This document shows, one piece after another, positions 54,023-62,337 of a DNA stretch of 64,000 bases. The translations under genes were made by a program, and so were the position numbers. Source of the DNA: Taibaiella chishuiensis (GTDB lineage Bacteria; Bacteroidota; Bacteroidia; Chitinophagales; Chitinophagaceae); NCBI RefSeq assembly GCF_003014535.1, contig NZ_PYGD01000005.1, forward strand, positions 1-64,000, written 5' to 3'. The stretch's first letter is position 1; each line of letters starts with the position of its first letter. The notes under the pieces were generated by a model that saw nothing but the letters and a program-made list of their open reading frames with translations, did no database searches and was not told the origin of the DNA.

Positions 54023-54104
54023 GGTTACTGCTACATTAATAATCCCCGGTGGACAAGCCTTTTCAGGAATTTGTTTATTGGTTTTACTTTACGTGTTTAA
54101 AAAT

Positions 54105-55697
54105 CTAGTTACAAAAGCTGGCTTCTTCCGATTTGGGTACGATTACCGTTACCTGGTTGCCCGGACGGTCGGCCAGCTTACCCGTTACCAGGGTCGACCG
54201 GTTGCCGCCCCATATCACTTTAAAGTCATAAGTCGTATTCACATCCAGGTTCTGTGTCGAAAAGCGGCCGTCCCGTACCAGGCCCAGCATCTGGAACTGG
54301 TTGGTATGCGGCAGGGCATACAATACATAAAATGTAGGCCTGATATAGGTTTTCTTATTGCTGCAATACCCCTCGATATCAAAGTACAGGGGCTCTTTGT
54401 TTTGCGGATCTATCGTTACGGAGCCGCTGCCGGAACAGGCGTTGCCCGTCCATACGCCTATGGCCTGTCCGTGTTTCATAAAATTATACACCGGGTTGTC
54501 TAAACCCGAGGGATAAACTTTTACGGTTACATTGCCCGCAGGCAGGTTAGCGAGCGGTAAGGATTCCTGGTCGGCTACCTGCACCTGGCGCGAGTATACG
54601 GGCGTGAATTGGTCATTGCCGGCAAAAACATCCATACGGAATACCTCGGTTCCTGCAATACCGGTGTTGAACCGGATACTGGTCGCATTACAAACATTAC
54701 CCGACCTGGCAAGCGTATGCGCACCGGTCCGGTTAATATTAAACTGTGCAATTAATTTAGCGTTGCTGGTACTGATCTTTGTGGCTGCGGCAATATTCCA
54801 GATTGCGGTACCCTGTGTAAATCGGAACACACCGATGCTGTCGCCATCGGCAAAATTACGGCCCGCTGCCGGGTTCCATTGCTGGTTGTTTACCCCCATG
54901 GTTACTACCGCGCTATTGGTAAACGTGGCTACATTTTTGCCATCGAGTGTGGCTAAGAGGTAGACGAAACCCGCAGTCTGGAAAAAAGCGGAGCTGGTAT
55001 TATTCTGTGCATCGCGCAACAGGTTCGTGCTGCGTTGCCCACCCGGAAAGGCATCCAATGCAGCGGCGGTACGGGCGTCGAAATGGACAAGGGTCAGCGA
55101 AAGCGTACTGCCGCTCAGTGTATTGCCGGCTTCATCTTTAAACTTCAGGCCCGCAGGCAGGTTGAGTATAGCCGACTCCTGCTTGCCCTGTGTCGAAGGG
55201 GTGATCAGCGTTGTGGCTTCCGGCAGCGCGTTGCCCGCCAGGCTGATACTGGCCCGTTTTACTGAAACGCCCGCCGGTGGCGCGCTCGGGTTAACCAGTT
55301 CTACCGGTATAAACTGCACCAGCTGGCCATTCAGGATCGTAACCGGTACCGTAACGGGCAAACAACCGGTGGCCGTTACTTCTACGGTAAACTGGATCGG
55401 GTTACCCGGATCAGGATTGCGGTCGGCCAGCAAACCCAGCGATATAAACCCGTCAACAACGGTTAGTTTCTTATTACCGCTGATCTCGTACATACTGCCC
55501 GCATCCTTGCCGCTCAGCCGGATATTGACACCGGTAGGCGTATGCGCAAGATCGGCCGCATTATAAAACTGCAGGGCAACCGTGTATTCGAACAACTGGG
55601 GGGCAATATTGAGGCTGAGGCCGTCGGTAGGCTTTTTGCAGGCGCTGAAAAACAGGCAGAGCAATACAACAGGTACAAGACCCGCTTTTTTTCCCAT
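54105..55697 (-). CDS. Large lipoprotein of unknown function, 530 aa
   Basis: Not recognised beyond export. The start was set at the Met of MGKKAGLVPVVLLCLFFSACKK (55697), a lipoprotein signal with Cys at about residue 18. The frame continues upstream into non-signal sequence. The mature part is beta-rich with repeated blocks (VALQFYNAADLAHTPTGVNI, LADRNPDPGNPIQFTVEVTATG, GAHTLARSGNVCNATSI, FYVLYALPHTNQFQMLGLV), suggesting several Ig- or carboxypeptidase-like domains. It lies between the initiating transferase/outer membrane protein and Wza, so it may assist surface assembly or anchoring of the polymer. That is inference from position. Confidence 0.75.
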   Translation of the reverse strand: MGKKAGLVPVVLLCLFFSACKKPTDGLSLNIAPQLFEYTVALQFYNAADLAHTPTGVNIRLSGKDAGSMYEISGNKKLTVVDGFISLGLLADRNPDPGNPIQFTVEVTATGCLPVTVPVTILNGQLVQFIPVELVNPSAPPAGVSVKRASISLAGNALPEATTLITPSTQGKQESAILNLPAGLKFKDEAGNTLSGSTLSLTLVHFDARTAAALDAFPGGQRSTNLLRDAQNNTSSAFFQTAGFVYLLATLDGKNVATFTNSAVVTMGVNNQQWNPAAGRNFADGDSIGVFRFTQGTAIWNIAAATKISTSNAKLIAQFNINRTGAHTLARSGNVCNATSIRFNTGIAGTEVFRMDVFAGNDQFTPVYSRQVQVADQESLPLANLPAGNVTVKVYPSGLDNPVYNFMKHGQAIGVWTGNACSGSGSVTIDPQNKEPLYFDIEGYCSNKKTYIRPTFYVLYALPHTNQFQMLGLVRDGRFSTQNLDVNTTYDFKVIWGGNRSTLVTGKLADRPGNQVTVIVPKSEEASFCN

Positions 55698-55755
55698 TGC
55701 TTTTATGTAGTTAATCGTTTTCAGTCTGTTTATTATTTTAAATAAAGTACGGCGC

Positions 55756-56457
55756 TTATTTTGCACCGAACCGGTAGTTAAAAGCAACCTGTAACAAAGG
55801 CAGCCAGCGATAATTATTAAGATTCTCCTTCAGTACGGCTTCGTTCTTTTCATTGCCCGACAGGTAACCGGTATCTTCGATATGTACATCCAAAGGACCA
55901 GCCAGGTAATAAGTACCGAGGTCGAAAGTAACGGCAAAGCGGTTGTCGCGGAATGCTTTCAGGAAGCCCAGTCCCAGGTAAGGCGCTATACCCTGACGTT
56001 TGATCCGGGCGGTAAGTGTACCGATATCCTGCCGTTTGATCTTCAGGTCGCCATAGTCGTAACCCTCGCCGGGCCGCAGGTCCATGGTCGTGCGCATGGC
56101 AAAGAAATAGGCCAGTCCTGCCGATACCCGGAAGCCTGGTTTCCTCCGGAAAGGACGGTAATCGGCGAGCAGGTGTACGGCGCCTACGGCATTGTCAAAA
56201 CGGCCTTCGACCTTCAGGTCGCCCAGTTGGGCAGGAACACCGAAGGCAAAGGGCATCCAGGTAATACCGGCATGTACCTGCCAGCGATCGTTCAGCCCCA
56301 GTCGTACGCCGCCGCCCAGGCCGCTTGTGCCCAGCAACAGGCTTACGGCAAGCGGGTGGCTGGTGGCGGTAGTATCGGCCGCTGCCTCCTGCGCCCGGCC
56401 GGTTAAAGCCGGCAGCAAAGCCATAAGACATCCCAGGAAGCAGGTTTTCCAATTCAT
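55756..56457 (-). CDS. Outer membrane beta-barrel protein, 233 aa
   Basis: A 233-aa protein. The start was set at MNWKTCFLGCLMALLPALTGRAQ (56457), a normal signal peptide. Longer upstream frames overlap the WcaJ gene. The mature protein is made of alternating amphipathic strands (GGGVRLGLNDRWQVHAGITWMPFAFG, FRVSAGLAYFFAMRT, NRFAVTFDLGTYYLAGPL, WLPLLQVAFNYRFGAK). It ends in an aromatic residue-rich strand as outer membrane barrels do. No specific family. It lies 2 bp after the WcaJ stop and belongs to the polysaccharide operon, perhaps aiding export. Confidence 0.8.
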   Translation of the reverse strand: MNWKTCFLGCLMALLPALTGRAQEAAADTTATSHPLAVSLLLGTSGLGGGVRLGLNDRWQVHAGITWMPFAFGVPAQLGDLKVEGRFDNAVGAVHLLADYRPFRRKPGFRVSAGLAYFFAMRTTMDLRPGEGYDYGDLKIKRQDIGTLTARIKRQGIAPYLGLGFLKAFRDNRFAVTFDLGTYYLAGPLDVHIEDTGYLSGNEKNEAVLKENLNNYRWLPLLQVAFNYRFGAK

Positions 56458-56459
56458 GA

Positions 56460-57878
56460 TCAATATGCGTTTTTCTCGCCTTTCAATATGTTGTATACAG
56501 TGAGGAATATTATTTTCATATCCAGGAGAAAAGACCAGTGTTCGAGGTACCATACATCTGCCTCTACCCTTTTGGCCATATCTTCGATGGTGCGGGTTTC
56601 GCCGCGATGACCGTTTACCTGCGCCCAGCCTGTAATACCGGGTTTCAGGAAATGACGGACCATAAATTTGTCGATGAGTGCAGAATACTGTTCTGTATGC
56701 GAAAGCATGTGTGGACGCGGACCAATAACCGACATATTACCGATCAGCACATTGATAAACTGTGGCAGTTCGTCGAGACTGGTCTTTCTTAAAAAGGCGC
56801 CCACCTTGGTTACCCGTTTATCATTCTTGGTGGCCTGCATCTTATCCGCATTTTCGTTTACGGTCATACTGCGGAACTTAAGACAGTGAAACGGCTCATT
56901 ACTCCTGCCGGAGCGCTTTTGCCGGAACAGCACCGGGCCTTTGGATTCCAGTTTGATCAGCAAGGCTATAACCGGGTACAGCCAGCTTAATACAAAAGTG
57001 ATGACGAAGAGGGAAAAGCCGATATCGAAAAGGCGCTTGAATACCGCATTCTGGATATTCTCCAGTGGCTCTGCCCTACCGGTAATCACCGGTATGTTAT
57101 CGATCATTTCGATAGAAGCCGTGCCCGGAAAATATTCATAGTAGTCAGGTACCAGCCGGAAACGGGTCAGGTTGCGATCCGCTTCATGCATCAGGAGGTC
57201 TACGTTTTCCTTGCTTACGCCGGGCAGTGTGCAGAACAGTTCATCTACACGGTTATTACGCATAAAAGGAATACAATCGTTGGCTTTGCCCAGATAAGGA
57301 CTGGCCAGCTCGCCTTCGTGGAAGTCGTTATGCTCATCATGAAATATGCCCATGATGTTATAATCCGTGCCGGCCCTTTCGGTAAACAATTGCGATAAAG
57401 TGCGGGAAGAAGGACTCTGACCTACGATAACGATGTTCTTGCGTTTTACGCTGGCCTTTTGCCTGTTGCTTTTCCGGATGATAAGGAGGATAAGCCGCCC
57501 CAGGAAAAGCCCTGCTGCAAAGCATAACAGGAAAGTGAGATAAAAAAAGATATGTTTATACAGGAACAACACGAAAAGGTCGTTCTGCATAGACAGCGAA
57601 AATACCACCGACAGGCAGAAGCAAAAAAAGATAAAAGCCTTGATGGTGCGGTAATAGATGGAAATCGAATTGCGATAGAGATAATTGTCGTAAAGCTTAA
57701 ACACCACCTGGATAAAGATCCAGCCCATATTGATGATCAGGCCGTAAGGCAATGCCTGCCGCAGCAATACGATATTAGTTCCGAAGAACAGATAGTAAGC
57801 CGTCAGCAGGGACAGGTTTAAAATAAATATGTCGAAAAAGAAATTAATCCACTTAAGATAGCGTAAAACACAGGGCAT
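56460..57878 (-). CDS. wcaJ: Undecaprenyl-phosphate glycosyl-1-phosphate transferase (WcaJ-type)
   Basis: A 472-aa polyprenyl glycosylphosphotransferase. Four N-terminal helices lie in residues about 10-125, then a Rossmann-like CoA-binding region (IVIVGQSPSSRTLSQLF). A fifth helix (IGFSLFVITFVLSWLYPVIALLIKL) leads into the catalytic domain with FRQKRSGRSNEPFHCLKFRSM, RKTSLDELPQFINVLIGNMSVIGPRP and KPGITGWAQVNGHRGE. It transfers the first sugar phosphate to undecaprenyl phosphate. It is the first gene of the long leftward operon. Its start codon lies in an AT palindrome. Confidence 0.95.
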   Translation of the reverse strand: MPCVLRYLKWINFFFDIFILNLSLLTAYYLFFGTNIVLLRQALPYGLIINMGWIFIQVVFKLYDNYLYRNSISIYYRTIKAFIFFCFCLSVVFSLSMQNDLFVLFLYKHIFFYLTFLLCFAAGLFLGRLILLIIRKSNRQKASVKRKNIVIVGQSPSSRTLSQLFTERAGTDYNIMGIFHDEHNDFHEGELASPYLGKANDCIPFMRNNRVDELFCTLPGVSKENVDLLMHEADRNLTRFRLVPDYYEYFPGTASIEMIDNIPVITGRAEPLENIQNAVFKRLFDIGFSLFVITFVLSWLYPVIALLIKLESKGPVLFRQKRSGRSNEPFHCLKFRSMTVNENADKMQATKNDKRVTKVGAFLRKTSLDELPQFINVLIGNMSVIGPRPHMLSHTEQYSALIDKFMVRHFLKPGITGWAQVNGHRGETRTIEDMAKRVEADVWYLEHWSFLLDMKIIFLTVYNILKGEKNAY

Positions 57879-57900
57879 AAATTATATATTTATAATTTAT
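57877..57900 (-). repeat. AT-rich inverted repeat over the WcaJ start codon
   Basis: ATAAATTATA (57877-57886) and TATAATTTAT (57891-57900) with a 4-nt loop. The start codon (57876-57878) overlaps the stem's edge, so folding of the mRNA would bury the ribosome site. The stem is A/T only and therefore weak. Confidence 0.55.
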
Positions 57901-57934
57901 AAATAAATAGAGGCCCACTTAAATCCTGAATGTT

Positions 57935-57970
57935 GTTTTTTATGTAATAAAAAGCTATTACATAAAAAAC
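57935..57970 (-). repeat. 15-bp hairpin in the polysaccharide operon leader
   Basis: A perfect inverted repeat GTTTTTTATGTAATA (57935-57949) / TATTACATAAAAAAC (57956-57970) with a 6-nt loop. It lies inside the predicted leader between the promoter at 58210-58242 and the WcaJ start. Possible roles are a protein-binding operator, an RNA stability element or an attenuator. Confidence 0.72.
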
Positions 57971-58209
57971 ATACATATTCTATCCCGAAATAAGGTGGAC
58001 AGAATAAAAAATTAAGTGATTAAATAAGACGGGGAATCGCAAAAATCAACTTAGGCAGATTTTTTTCAGGATACGAAATTTCGTAAGTACAATAGCTGGG
58101 AGCATTGCAGGTGTTGGTTTCATAACATTTGGTTAATGTACCCGGTTGGTCAGACCGGATTGGTTAAAAAGTGGTTGGTTCTATATGCAGGAAATTATTA
58201 CTGCCGAAA

Positions 58210-58242
58210 CAAAAGTACATTTAAAATGAACATATAGCCAAA
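58210..58242 (-). promoter_or_regulatory. Promoter of the exopolysaccharide operon
   Basis: On the minus strand, -33 TTTG (58239-58242), a 21-bp spacer and -7 TACTTTTG (58210-58217): a good match to the Bacteroidota sigma consensus. It would leave a leader of about 325 nt before WcaJ. The whole 57879-58366 interval is AT-rich and otherwise empty of genes. Confidence 0.75.
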
Positions 58243-58366
58243 TGAATTTTAATTTAACAAGAAAAAAACAATTAGTTAACATCTGAAATGATTGATTTTC
58301 CGTTAGTTGGCTATTGCTCTAGGTTAAAGAAATAGAAATATTAAAATATAGATGAAATAGATATAC

Positions 58367-59113
58367 CTAGAGACTCGCATTCAAAAAATTACCATGTTTA
58401 ATTTTTGGATAATTTTTTGAATTTAACAACATCGTAAGCGCTTTAATATGCCGTTCGTGGTGGACATCCGATCCGCAGTAGTCGTAAAGACCGGCATTCA
58501 GCAAGCGCTCGGCCGCATGTAATACCTCTTTTCCGTAATAACCGGCAAGCGCGATAACATTTAACTGCAACAAACAGCCTTTCTCCTTTAAGTTTTCAAA
58601 TAAAGATAAGGGGGCATCGTGGTAGAACACATACCGCTCCGGATGGGCCAGCACCGGCACATAACCTTTTGCCTGCACCCTGAACAGGGCATTGTCCAGC
58701 ATCGGCACCTCCTGCATATAACCCATTTCTACCAATACATGATTGGTATTGCCCAGCGTAAGCAGTGGCGCCGGCGCATCCAGCAGATCCATAAACCCAA
58801 AGTCGATCATATATTCGGCAGCGGCACTTATTTCGATGTCTATCCCCCGCTCAGCCACGGCGTGTTGTAGTGAAGCCAGCGCCCCGGCAATGATTTCGGG
58901 CGTATTCGGAAAAAAATCGGCATTGATATGCGGCGTGGTAACCAGCTTTTTATAGCCAAAGGCCACCATACTTTCAAGTAGCTTCAGGCTCTGTTCCAGC
59001 TCTTTCGGGCCATCGTCTATGCCCGGTATAAAATGCCCGTGCATATCCGCATATAACCAGGCGAGATCTTCCGGTTGTTGTTCTGTCTTTTTTCTTTTAA
59101 AAATATTAAACAT
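58367..59113 (-). CDS. cpsB: CpsB/Wzb-type PHP tyrosine phosphatase
   Basis: A 248-aa protein of the PHP-fold CpsB/CapC phosphatases. Metal-binding motifs are DMHGHFIPGIDDGPK, VTTPHIN, the Glu in SAAAEYMID, LAHPERYVFYHD and CGSDVHHERH. It should dephosphorylate the Tyr cluster of Wzc and so modulate chain length and export. It sits upstream of the polysaccharide operon on the same strand, but separated by 488 bp with a strong promoter between, so it is probably its own unit. Confidence 0.93.
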   Translation of the reverse strand: MFNIFKRKKTEQQPEDLAWLYADMHGHFIPGIDDGPKELEQSLKLLESMVAFGYKKLVTTPHINADFFPNTPEIIAGALASLQHAVAERGIDIEISAAAEYMIDFGFMDLLDAPAPLLTLGNTNHVLVEMGYMQEVPMLDNALFRVQAKGYVPVLAHPERYVFYHDAPLSLFENLKEKGCLLQLNVIALAGYYGKEVLHAAERLLNAGLYDYCGSDVHHERHIKALTMLLNSKNYPKIKHGNFLNASL

Positions 59114-59165
59114 TCTGGCGTTTATTATGTAGGTATAGGGGAAATAAAAAAAATCCCATGGAGCT

Positions 59166-59183
59166 GTGCCAGAAATTTGGCAC
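59166..59183. promoter_or_regulatory. Short palindrome between divergent genes
   Basis: GTGCCA-N6-TGGCAC, a 6-bp perfect inverted repeat in the 120-bp gap between the CpsB gene and the small plus-strand gene at 59234. It is placed like an operator. No regulator gene is nearby. Confidence 0.35.
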
Positions 59184-59233
59184 GGTATTTGTTATACTTT
59201 AACATAGACACCCGTTTTCAAACTGTATCGTCC

Positions 59234-59467
59234 ATGTCCAGGAAATTACCGATTGAAGAAGTACTGGACCAGTATCGATCTACTTCGCTGTATTTCCGGG
59301 TATTGAAAACAGGTGCCGAAATAAAGGTCAAATTTAGCTTAAAAGCATTTCTTTACCAGCAGCAAATTATCGTTGCTTTATGGTCTGATCTGAACCAACT
59401 TGGTTTTCAACCGGTAGCAAAAACGTTTTTAGGAAGAATTAGATGCATTAAAATAAAACGTCAATAA
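59234..59467 (+). CDS. Small hypothetical protein, 77 aa
   Basis: Not recognised. From ATG at 59234: MSRKLPIEEVLDQYRSTSLY, then FRVLKTGAEIKVKFSLKAFL and a basic C-terminus (GRIRCIKIKRQ). The longer open frame upstream overlaps the CpsB gene and was rejected. Soluble, very basic, with a helix and beta strands; might bind nucleic acid. Divergent from the CpsB phosphatase and followed by AT-rich intergenic sequence. Confidence 0.5.
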   Translation: MSRKLPIEEVLDQYRSTSLYFRVLKTGAEIKVKFSLKAFLYQQQIIVALWSDLNQLGFQPVAKTFLGRIRCIKIKRQ

Positions 59468-59689
59468 CAAAGGTTTAGTTTTTTTTTAGGTAAACATTAA
59501 GATAATCATCTAGTATTACCTATCTTTGTTCGGCAGAATACCCAAAACAGTACATTTTATTTGCTATAATAAGTTAATGCTTTTATAATTTCTTCAAAAG
59601 AAAATCTATAAAAATTAGAAATTCTTGTATTTTAAAAGTATTACGAGTAAAATACATCAAAAAAACATAGGTTATTTGAACAGATCATG

Positions 59690-59697
59690 TACCTTTG
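59690..59697 (+). promoter_or_regulatory. -7 box of small RNA copy 4
   Basis: TACCTTTG, an exact TAnnTTTG match. Unlike copies 1-3 it has no TTG at the expected distance and no TAGAG/CTCTA palindrome, so its control differs. Confidence 0.5.
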
Positions 59698-59703
59698 TGT
59701 TGA

Positions 59704-59854
59704 TCAACAAATAAGCAGAAAAGTTTGCAACAAGAAGGTTTTAGGTAGGTCGACAACAACAATAAATAATATATCAATATATAAAGATGGTTACTCCATT
59801 TGGTTATGGAGTTGGTTCTAAATGCAGCTTCTTTTCAGGAGCTGCTATTTTTTT
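59704..59854 (+). ncRNA. Candidate small RNA, diverged copy 4
   Basis: A transcript of about 150 nt. The 5' half is A-rich and unlike the other copies. The 3' half repeats their plan: AAAGATGG at about 59783-59790, hairpin ACTCCA-N8-TGGAGT in place of the unstructured GTTCCG region, GGTTCTAAAT, then a terminator whose loop keeps the CTT and CAGGA elements. An in-frame mini-ORF (MVTPFGYGVGSKCS...) starts at the conserved ATG. Family membership is inferred from shared block order and the compensated terminator stem. Confidence 0.5.
59824..59854 (+). terminator. Intrinsic terminator of small RNA copy 4
   Basis: GCAGCT (59824-59829) / AGCTGC (59840-59845), followed by TATTTTTTT. Relative to the copies 1-3 stem (ACAGTT/AACTGT) two positions have changed on both arms with pairing kept. 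Confidence 0.8.
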
Positions 59855-59971
59855 ATATATGTGCCAAATGCCGGCGCGCCGGATGCTGGATTTTAGATGT
59901 CATCTAGAGCGCAGCGAAGGAGCTCTTTTTTTTAGTATCAAGTAGCAAGTAGTAAGTAGTAAGAGGGTTGT

Positions 59972-60262
59972 TGTCATTGGGAGCGTAGCGAAGGATCTCA
60001 TCCGTAAGCTGGCTTTATAAGCGTGTAAAGAACGAAGTATCAAGAGGGCGACTGTCATCCTGAGCGCAGCGAAGGAGCTCATCGGTAAGCTGGCTTCACC
60101 GGCGTGTGGTGCATGAAGTATCAAAAGGACGACTGTCATCCTGAGCATGGCGAAGGAGATCATTAGTTAGCTGGCTTTATGAGCGTGTAAGGCATGAAGC
60201 ATCAAGAGTTCGATTGTCATCGGGAGCGTAGCGAAGGAGCTCATTAGTTAGCTGGCTTTACC
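59972..60262. repeat. 81-bp REP-like tandem array, four units
   Basis: Units begin TGTCAT at 59972, 60053, 60134 and 60215, an exact 81-bp period. The last unit is cut short near 60262. Each holds the core TGTCATCCTGAGCGYAGCGA or a variant, then AGCTGGCTTTAYRAGCGTGT in most units. A partial core also lies near 59900. The minus-strand open frame over it (SFAALRMT-like residues) is a translation of the repeat, not a gene. Single cores of the same kind occur near 36323. Confidence 0.88.
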
Positions 60263-60290
60263 GGAAACAACAAGCATTTACTATCTCCTA

Positions 60291-60869
60291 TTACCCTCCT
60301 ACCCTTATTACAGCGGCGGCCCGAAGCTGGCCGATGGTCCGGTGCATAAAATAAAGGGCTACAGCGCCGGCATAAATGCCCATCAGCCCGCTCACCCAAA
60401 AGCCATTATAGGTATACCCGGCCGGCATGGCGAATTGCAACACGGCCATTACGCATAAAGTAAGCAAAAAGGTTAAACAGGCGTTAAGCAAAGACTGTTT
60501 CCAGAGGAATTGTTTGAACCGGAATTGCTCCGGCAGGGAGAACCCGGCCACTTTTTTCCGGAATAGGGTCCGTATTTTATTACTGGTATCGATCGTGACC
60601 AGCAAGGGGATGAAAAATGCGAGGGGCAGTAAAAAGCGGGCAATGCAATAGGTACCTTGGAACAGGCTCACCGCTTCGGGTTGTTCAAAACTATGGTAGG
60701 GCACCACGGAATTGAAGAAAACATTGGTGGCTGCATAAATGCATATATTTTTCCATACAAACCGTTTCCAGGTCCTGCGATCCAGGACCATAACCTCCGC
60801 AGGGGCAGGCAGCGGCACGTTCCACAGGGTTACTTCCTGTATATTATCCTCGATCTTATTCATGGGCAA
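60291..60869 (-). CDS. Membrane protein of unknown function, 192 aa
   Basis: Not recognised. About four hydrophobic helices are visible (NICIYAATNVFFNSVV, YCIARFLLPLAFFIPLLVTI, LLNACLTFLLTLCVMAVLQFA, GFWVSGLMGIYAGAVALYFMH) with a basic cytoplasmic loop between the second and third. Start Met1 (60869) or Met3. It overlaps the end of the acyltransferase-like gene upstream by 14 bp, so it is co-transcribed and probably translationally coupled. Last gene of the operon; the REP-like array follows. Confidence 0.75.
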   Translation of the reverse strand: MPMNKIEDNIQEVTLWNVPLPAPAEVMVLDRRTWKRFVWKNICIYAATNVFFNSVVPYHSFEQPEAVSLFQGTYCIARFLLPLAFFIPLLVTIDTSNKIRTLFRKKVAGFSLPEQFRFKQFLWKQSLLNACLTFLLTLCVMAVLQFAMPAGYTYNGFWVSGLMGIYAGAVALYFMHRTIGQLRAAAVIRVGG

Positions 60870-62337
60870 GCGCTACCGGTACAACATTGTTTTGAAGCAG
60901 GGTCATAAATACATCCCGGATCATCGCGGCCCGTTCAGCCGGTAAAAATGTTTCTTCCGAGATAAACGAAAAATCGAACTGTCCTTCGAAGCTGGTTACG
61001 ACCAGGGTATTGGGATTTTTCCAGGGCAATGCCGTGCTCGGCGAATACACCCGTTTCAACATAAATCCATTATAAGCAACAGGTATATTTATTTTGCCCA
61101 TATTGGAGAGGGTCACATCATGGCTTCCCGGTGTACTCCGCAGGTGTTTCAGCATTTTATCGGCAGCAGGATGAAAGTACTCCGTAAGCACCAACAGTTG
61201 ATTCGGTTTTAGTTTACCTACCTTTTGCTGCAGTTCCTGCTTCATACGGCGGGCCTCCTCCCAAAAGGCGCCTGCAGCCTTACCCGCACCACGGAGCTCT
61301 ACCACCGGGGCAAAGGCAAACATCATGTCTTCTTTAATACCCGGTACCGCCTTGCGGATATCGACCGGGCAGATGAGTTTATTTTTAGCCTGTGCTCCCA
61401 GCACCGTACCAAAGGCCTGCAGGAAAGCCGTACCCAGCGCTGCCTGCACCGAGGTGCCGGCAGCCTTACCCGCACCACGGAGCTCTACCACCGGGGCAAA
61501 GGCAAACATCATGTCTTCTTTAATACCCGGTACCGCCTTGCGGATATCGACCGGGCAGATGAGTTTATTTTTAGCCTGTGCTCCCAGCACCGTACCAAAG
61601 GCCTGCAGGAAAGCCGTACCCAGCGCTGCCTGCACCGAGGTGCCGGCAGCCTTGCAGGCGCTGATCAGTTGCTGCGAAAGCTCGCGGTCTACCGACCAGC
61701 GTACCATATAATGCTGCCTGCCCGTAGCTACCGTTTTATTCCGGGTAAGCAGCGAGAGTACGCCACCCGCCACACCGGACAGCAGGCGGGCCTTGAGCAA
61801 TGCCCCTTTGCCGGGCAACTGCTGCTGTGCCACCAACTCGGATACGAAAGAGAACGAAAGGTAGGATCCTGCGGGTTGGTCCTGACCGGCAATACCCGCC
61901 AGCAATTCGCGCATCAGGTTCACGATGGTACCGCCGTCGCAGATACAATGCGGCAATACGATAACCAGGTCGGACACGGTTTCGCCTTTTAACCAGCAAA
62001 CCCGCATCAGGGGCGCCTGCCGGTAATCGAAGGGTTGTTGCCACTGCGCCATGGCCACCTGCATCCAGTCTTCGTTGCCCTGGCGGGGCAATACCTCCAC
62101 TGCAGCCTTGGGCGCGGTAGCTGCTATTTCAAAATAAGGCCGTTGCGGCTCATCTTCGCGTATGGCGGCACGCAGCAAAGGATGTTTGACCAGCAAACGG
62201 GCAAATGCGGCTTCGATCCGCTCCTGCTGCAGCCGGCCTTCCAGCGTAACCGCGAAAACACAGTTAACGGGCATCGCCCCATTGGCATACATAATGCGTT
62301 CTCCGACAATAAGTCTTCTTTTCATAAGGCAATTCAT
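60856..62337 (-). CDS. Condensation/acyltransferase-like protein with 62-aa internal duplication
   Basis: A 493-aa protein of the CoA-dependent acyltransferase (condensation, WES/PapA) superfamily. The N-terminal segment is RIEAAFARLLVKHPLLRAAI. The active motif is LPHCICDGG (His130, Asp134, Gly135), an HHxxxDG in which the first His is Pro; the catalytic second His is kept. Residues about 231-355 are two identical 62-residue copies (KAAGTSVQAALGTAFLQAFG to FAFAPVVELRGA). Without the extra copy the length (431) equals its paralogue next door. It probably joins acyl groups to a glycoside or alcohol. The duplication may impair it. Confidence 0.85.
   Translation of the reverse strand: MNCLMKRRLIVGERIMYANGAMPVNCVFAVTLEGRLQQERIEAAFARLLVKHPLLRAAIREDEPQRPYFEIAATAPKAAVEVLPRQGNEDWMQVAMAQWQQPFDYRQAPLMRVCWLKGETVSDLVIVLPHCICDGGTIVNLMRELLAGIAGQDQPAGSYLSFSFVSELVAQQQLPGKGALLKARLLSGVAGGVLSLLTRNKTVATGRQHYMVRWSVDRELSQQLISACKAAGTSVQAALGTAFLQAFGTVLGAQAKNKLICPVDIRKAVPGIKEDMMFAFAPVVELRGAGKAAGTSVQAALGTAFLQAFGTVLGAQAKNKLICPVDIRKAVPGIKEDMMFAFAPVVELRGAGKAAGAFWEEARRMKQELQQKVGKLKPNQLLVLTEYFHPAADKMLKHLRSTPGSHDVTLSNMGKINIPVAYNGFMLKRVYSPSTALPWKNPNTLVVTSFEGQFDFSFISEETFLPAERAAMIRDVFMTLLQNNVVPVALAHE
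61274..61645. repeat. Perfect 186-bp in-frame tandem duplication
   Basis: Copies at 61274-61459 and 61460-61645 show no difference by eye. The period is 62 codons, so the frame is kept. The junctions share the 8-bp microhomology GCAGCCTT, which also starts the sequence just after copy 2. Recent slippage or an assembly artefact would both look like this. Confidence 0.93.

Noticed and set aside
59900-60163. Open frame on the minus strand over the 81-bp array
   Set aside because: Its protein is a repeat of SFAxLRMT-type words, the translation of the REP-like core. It has no other support as a gene.
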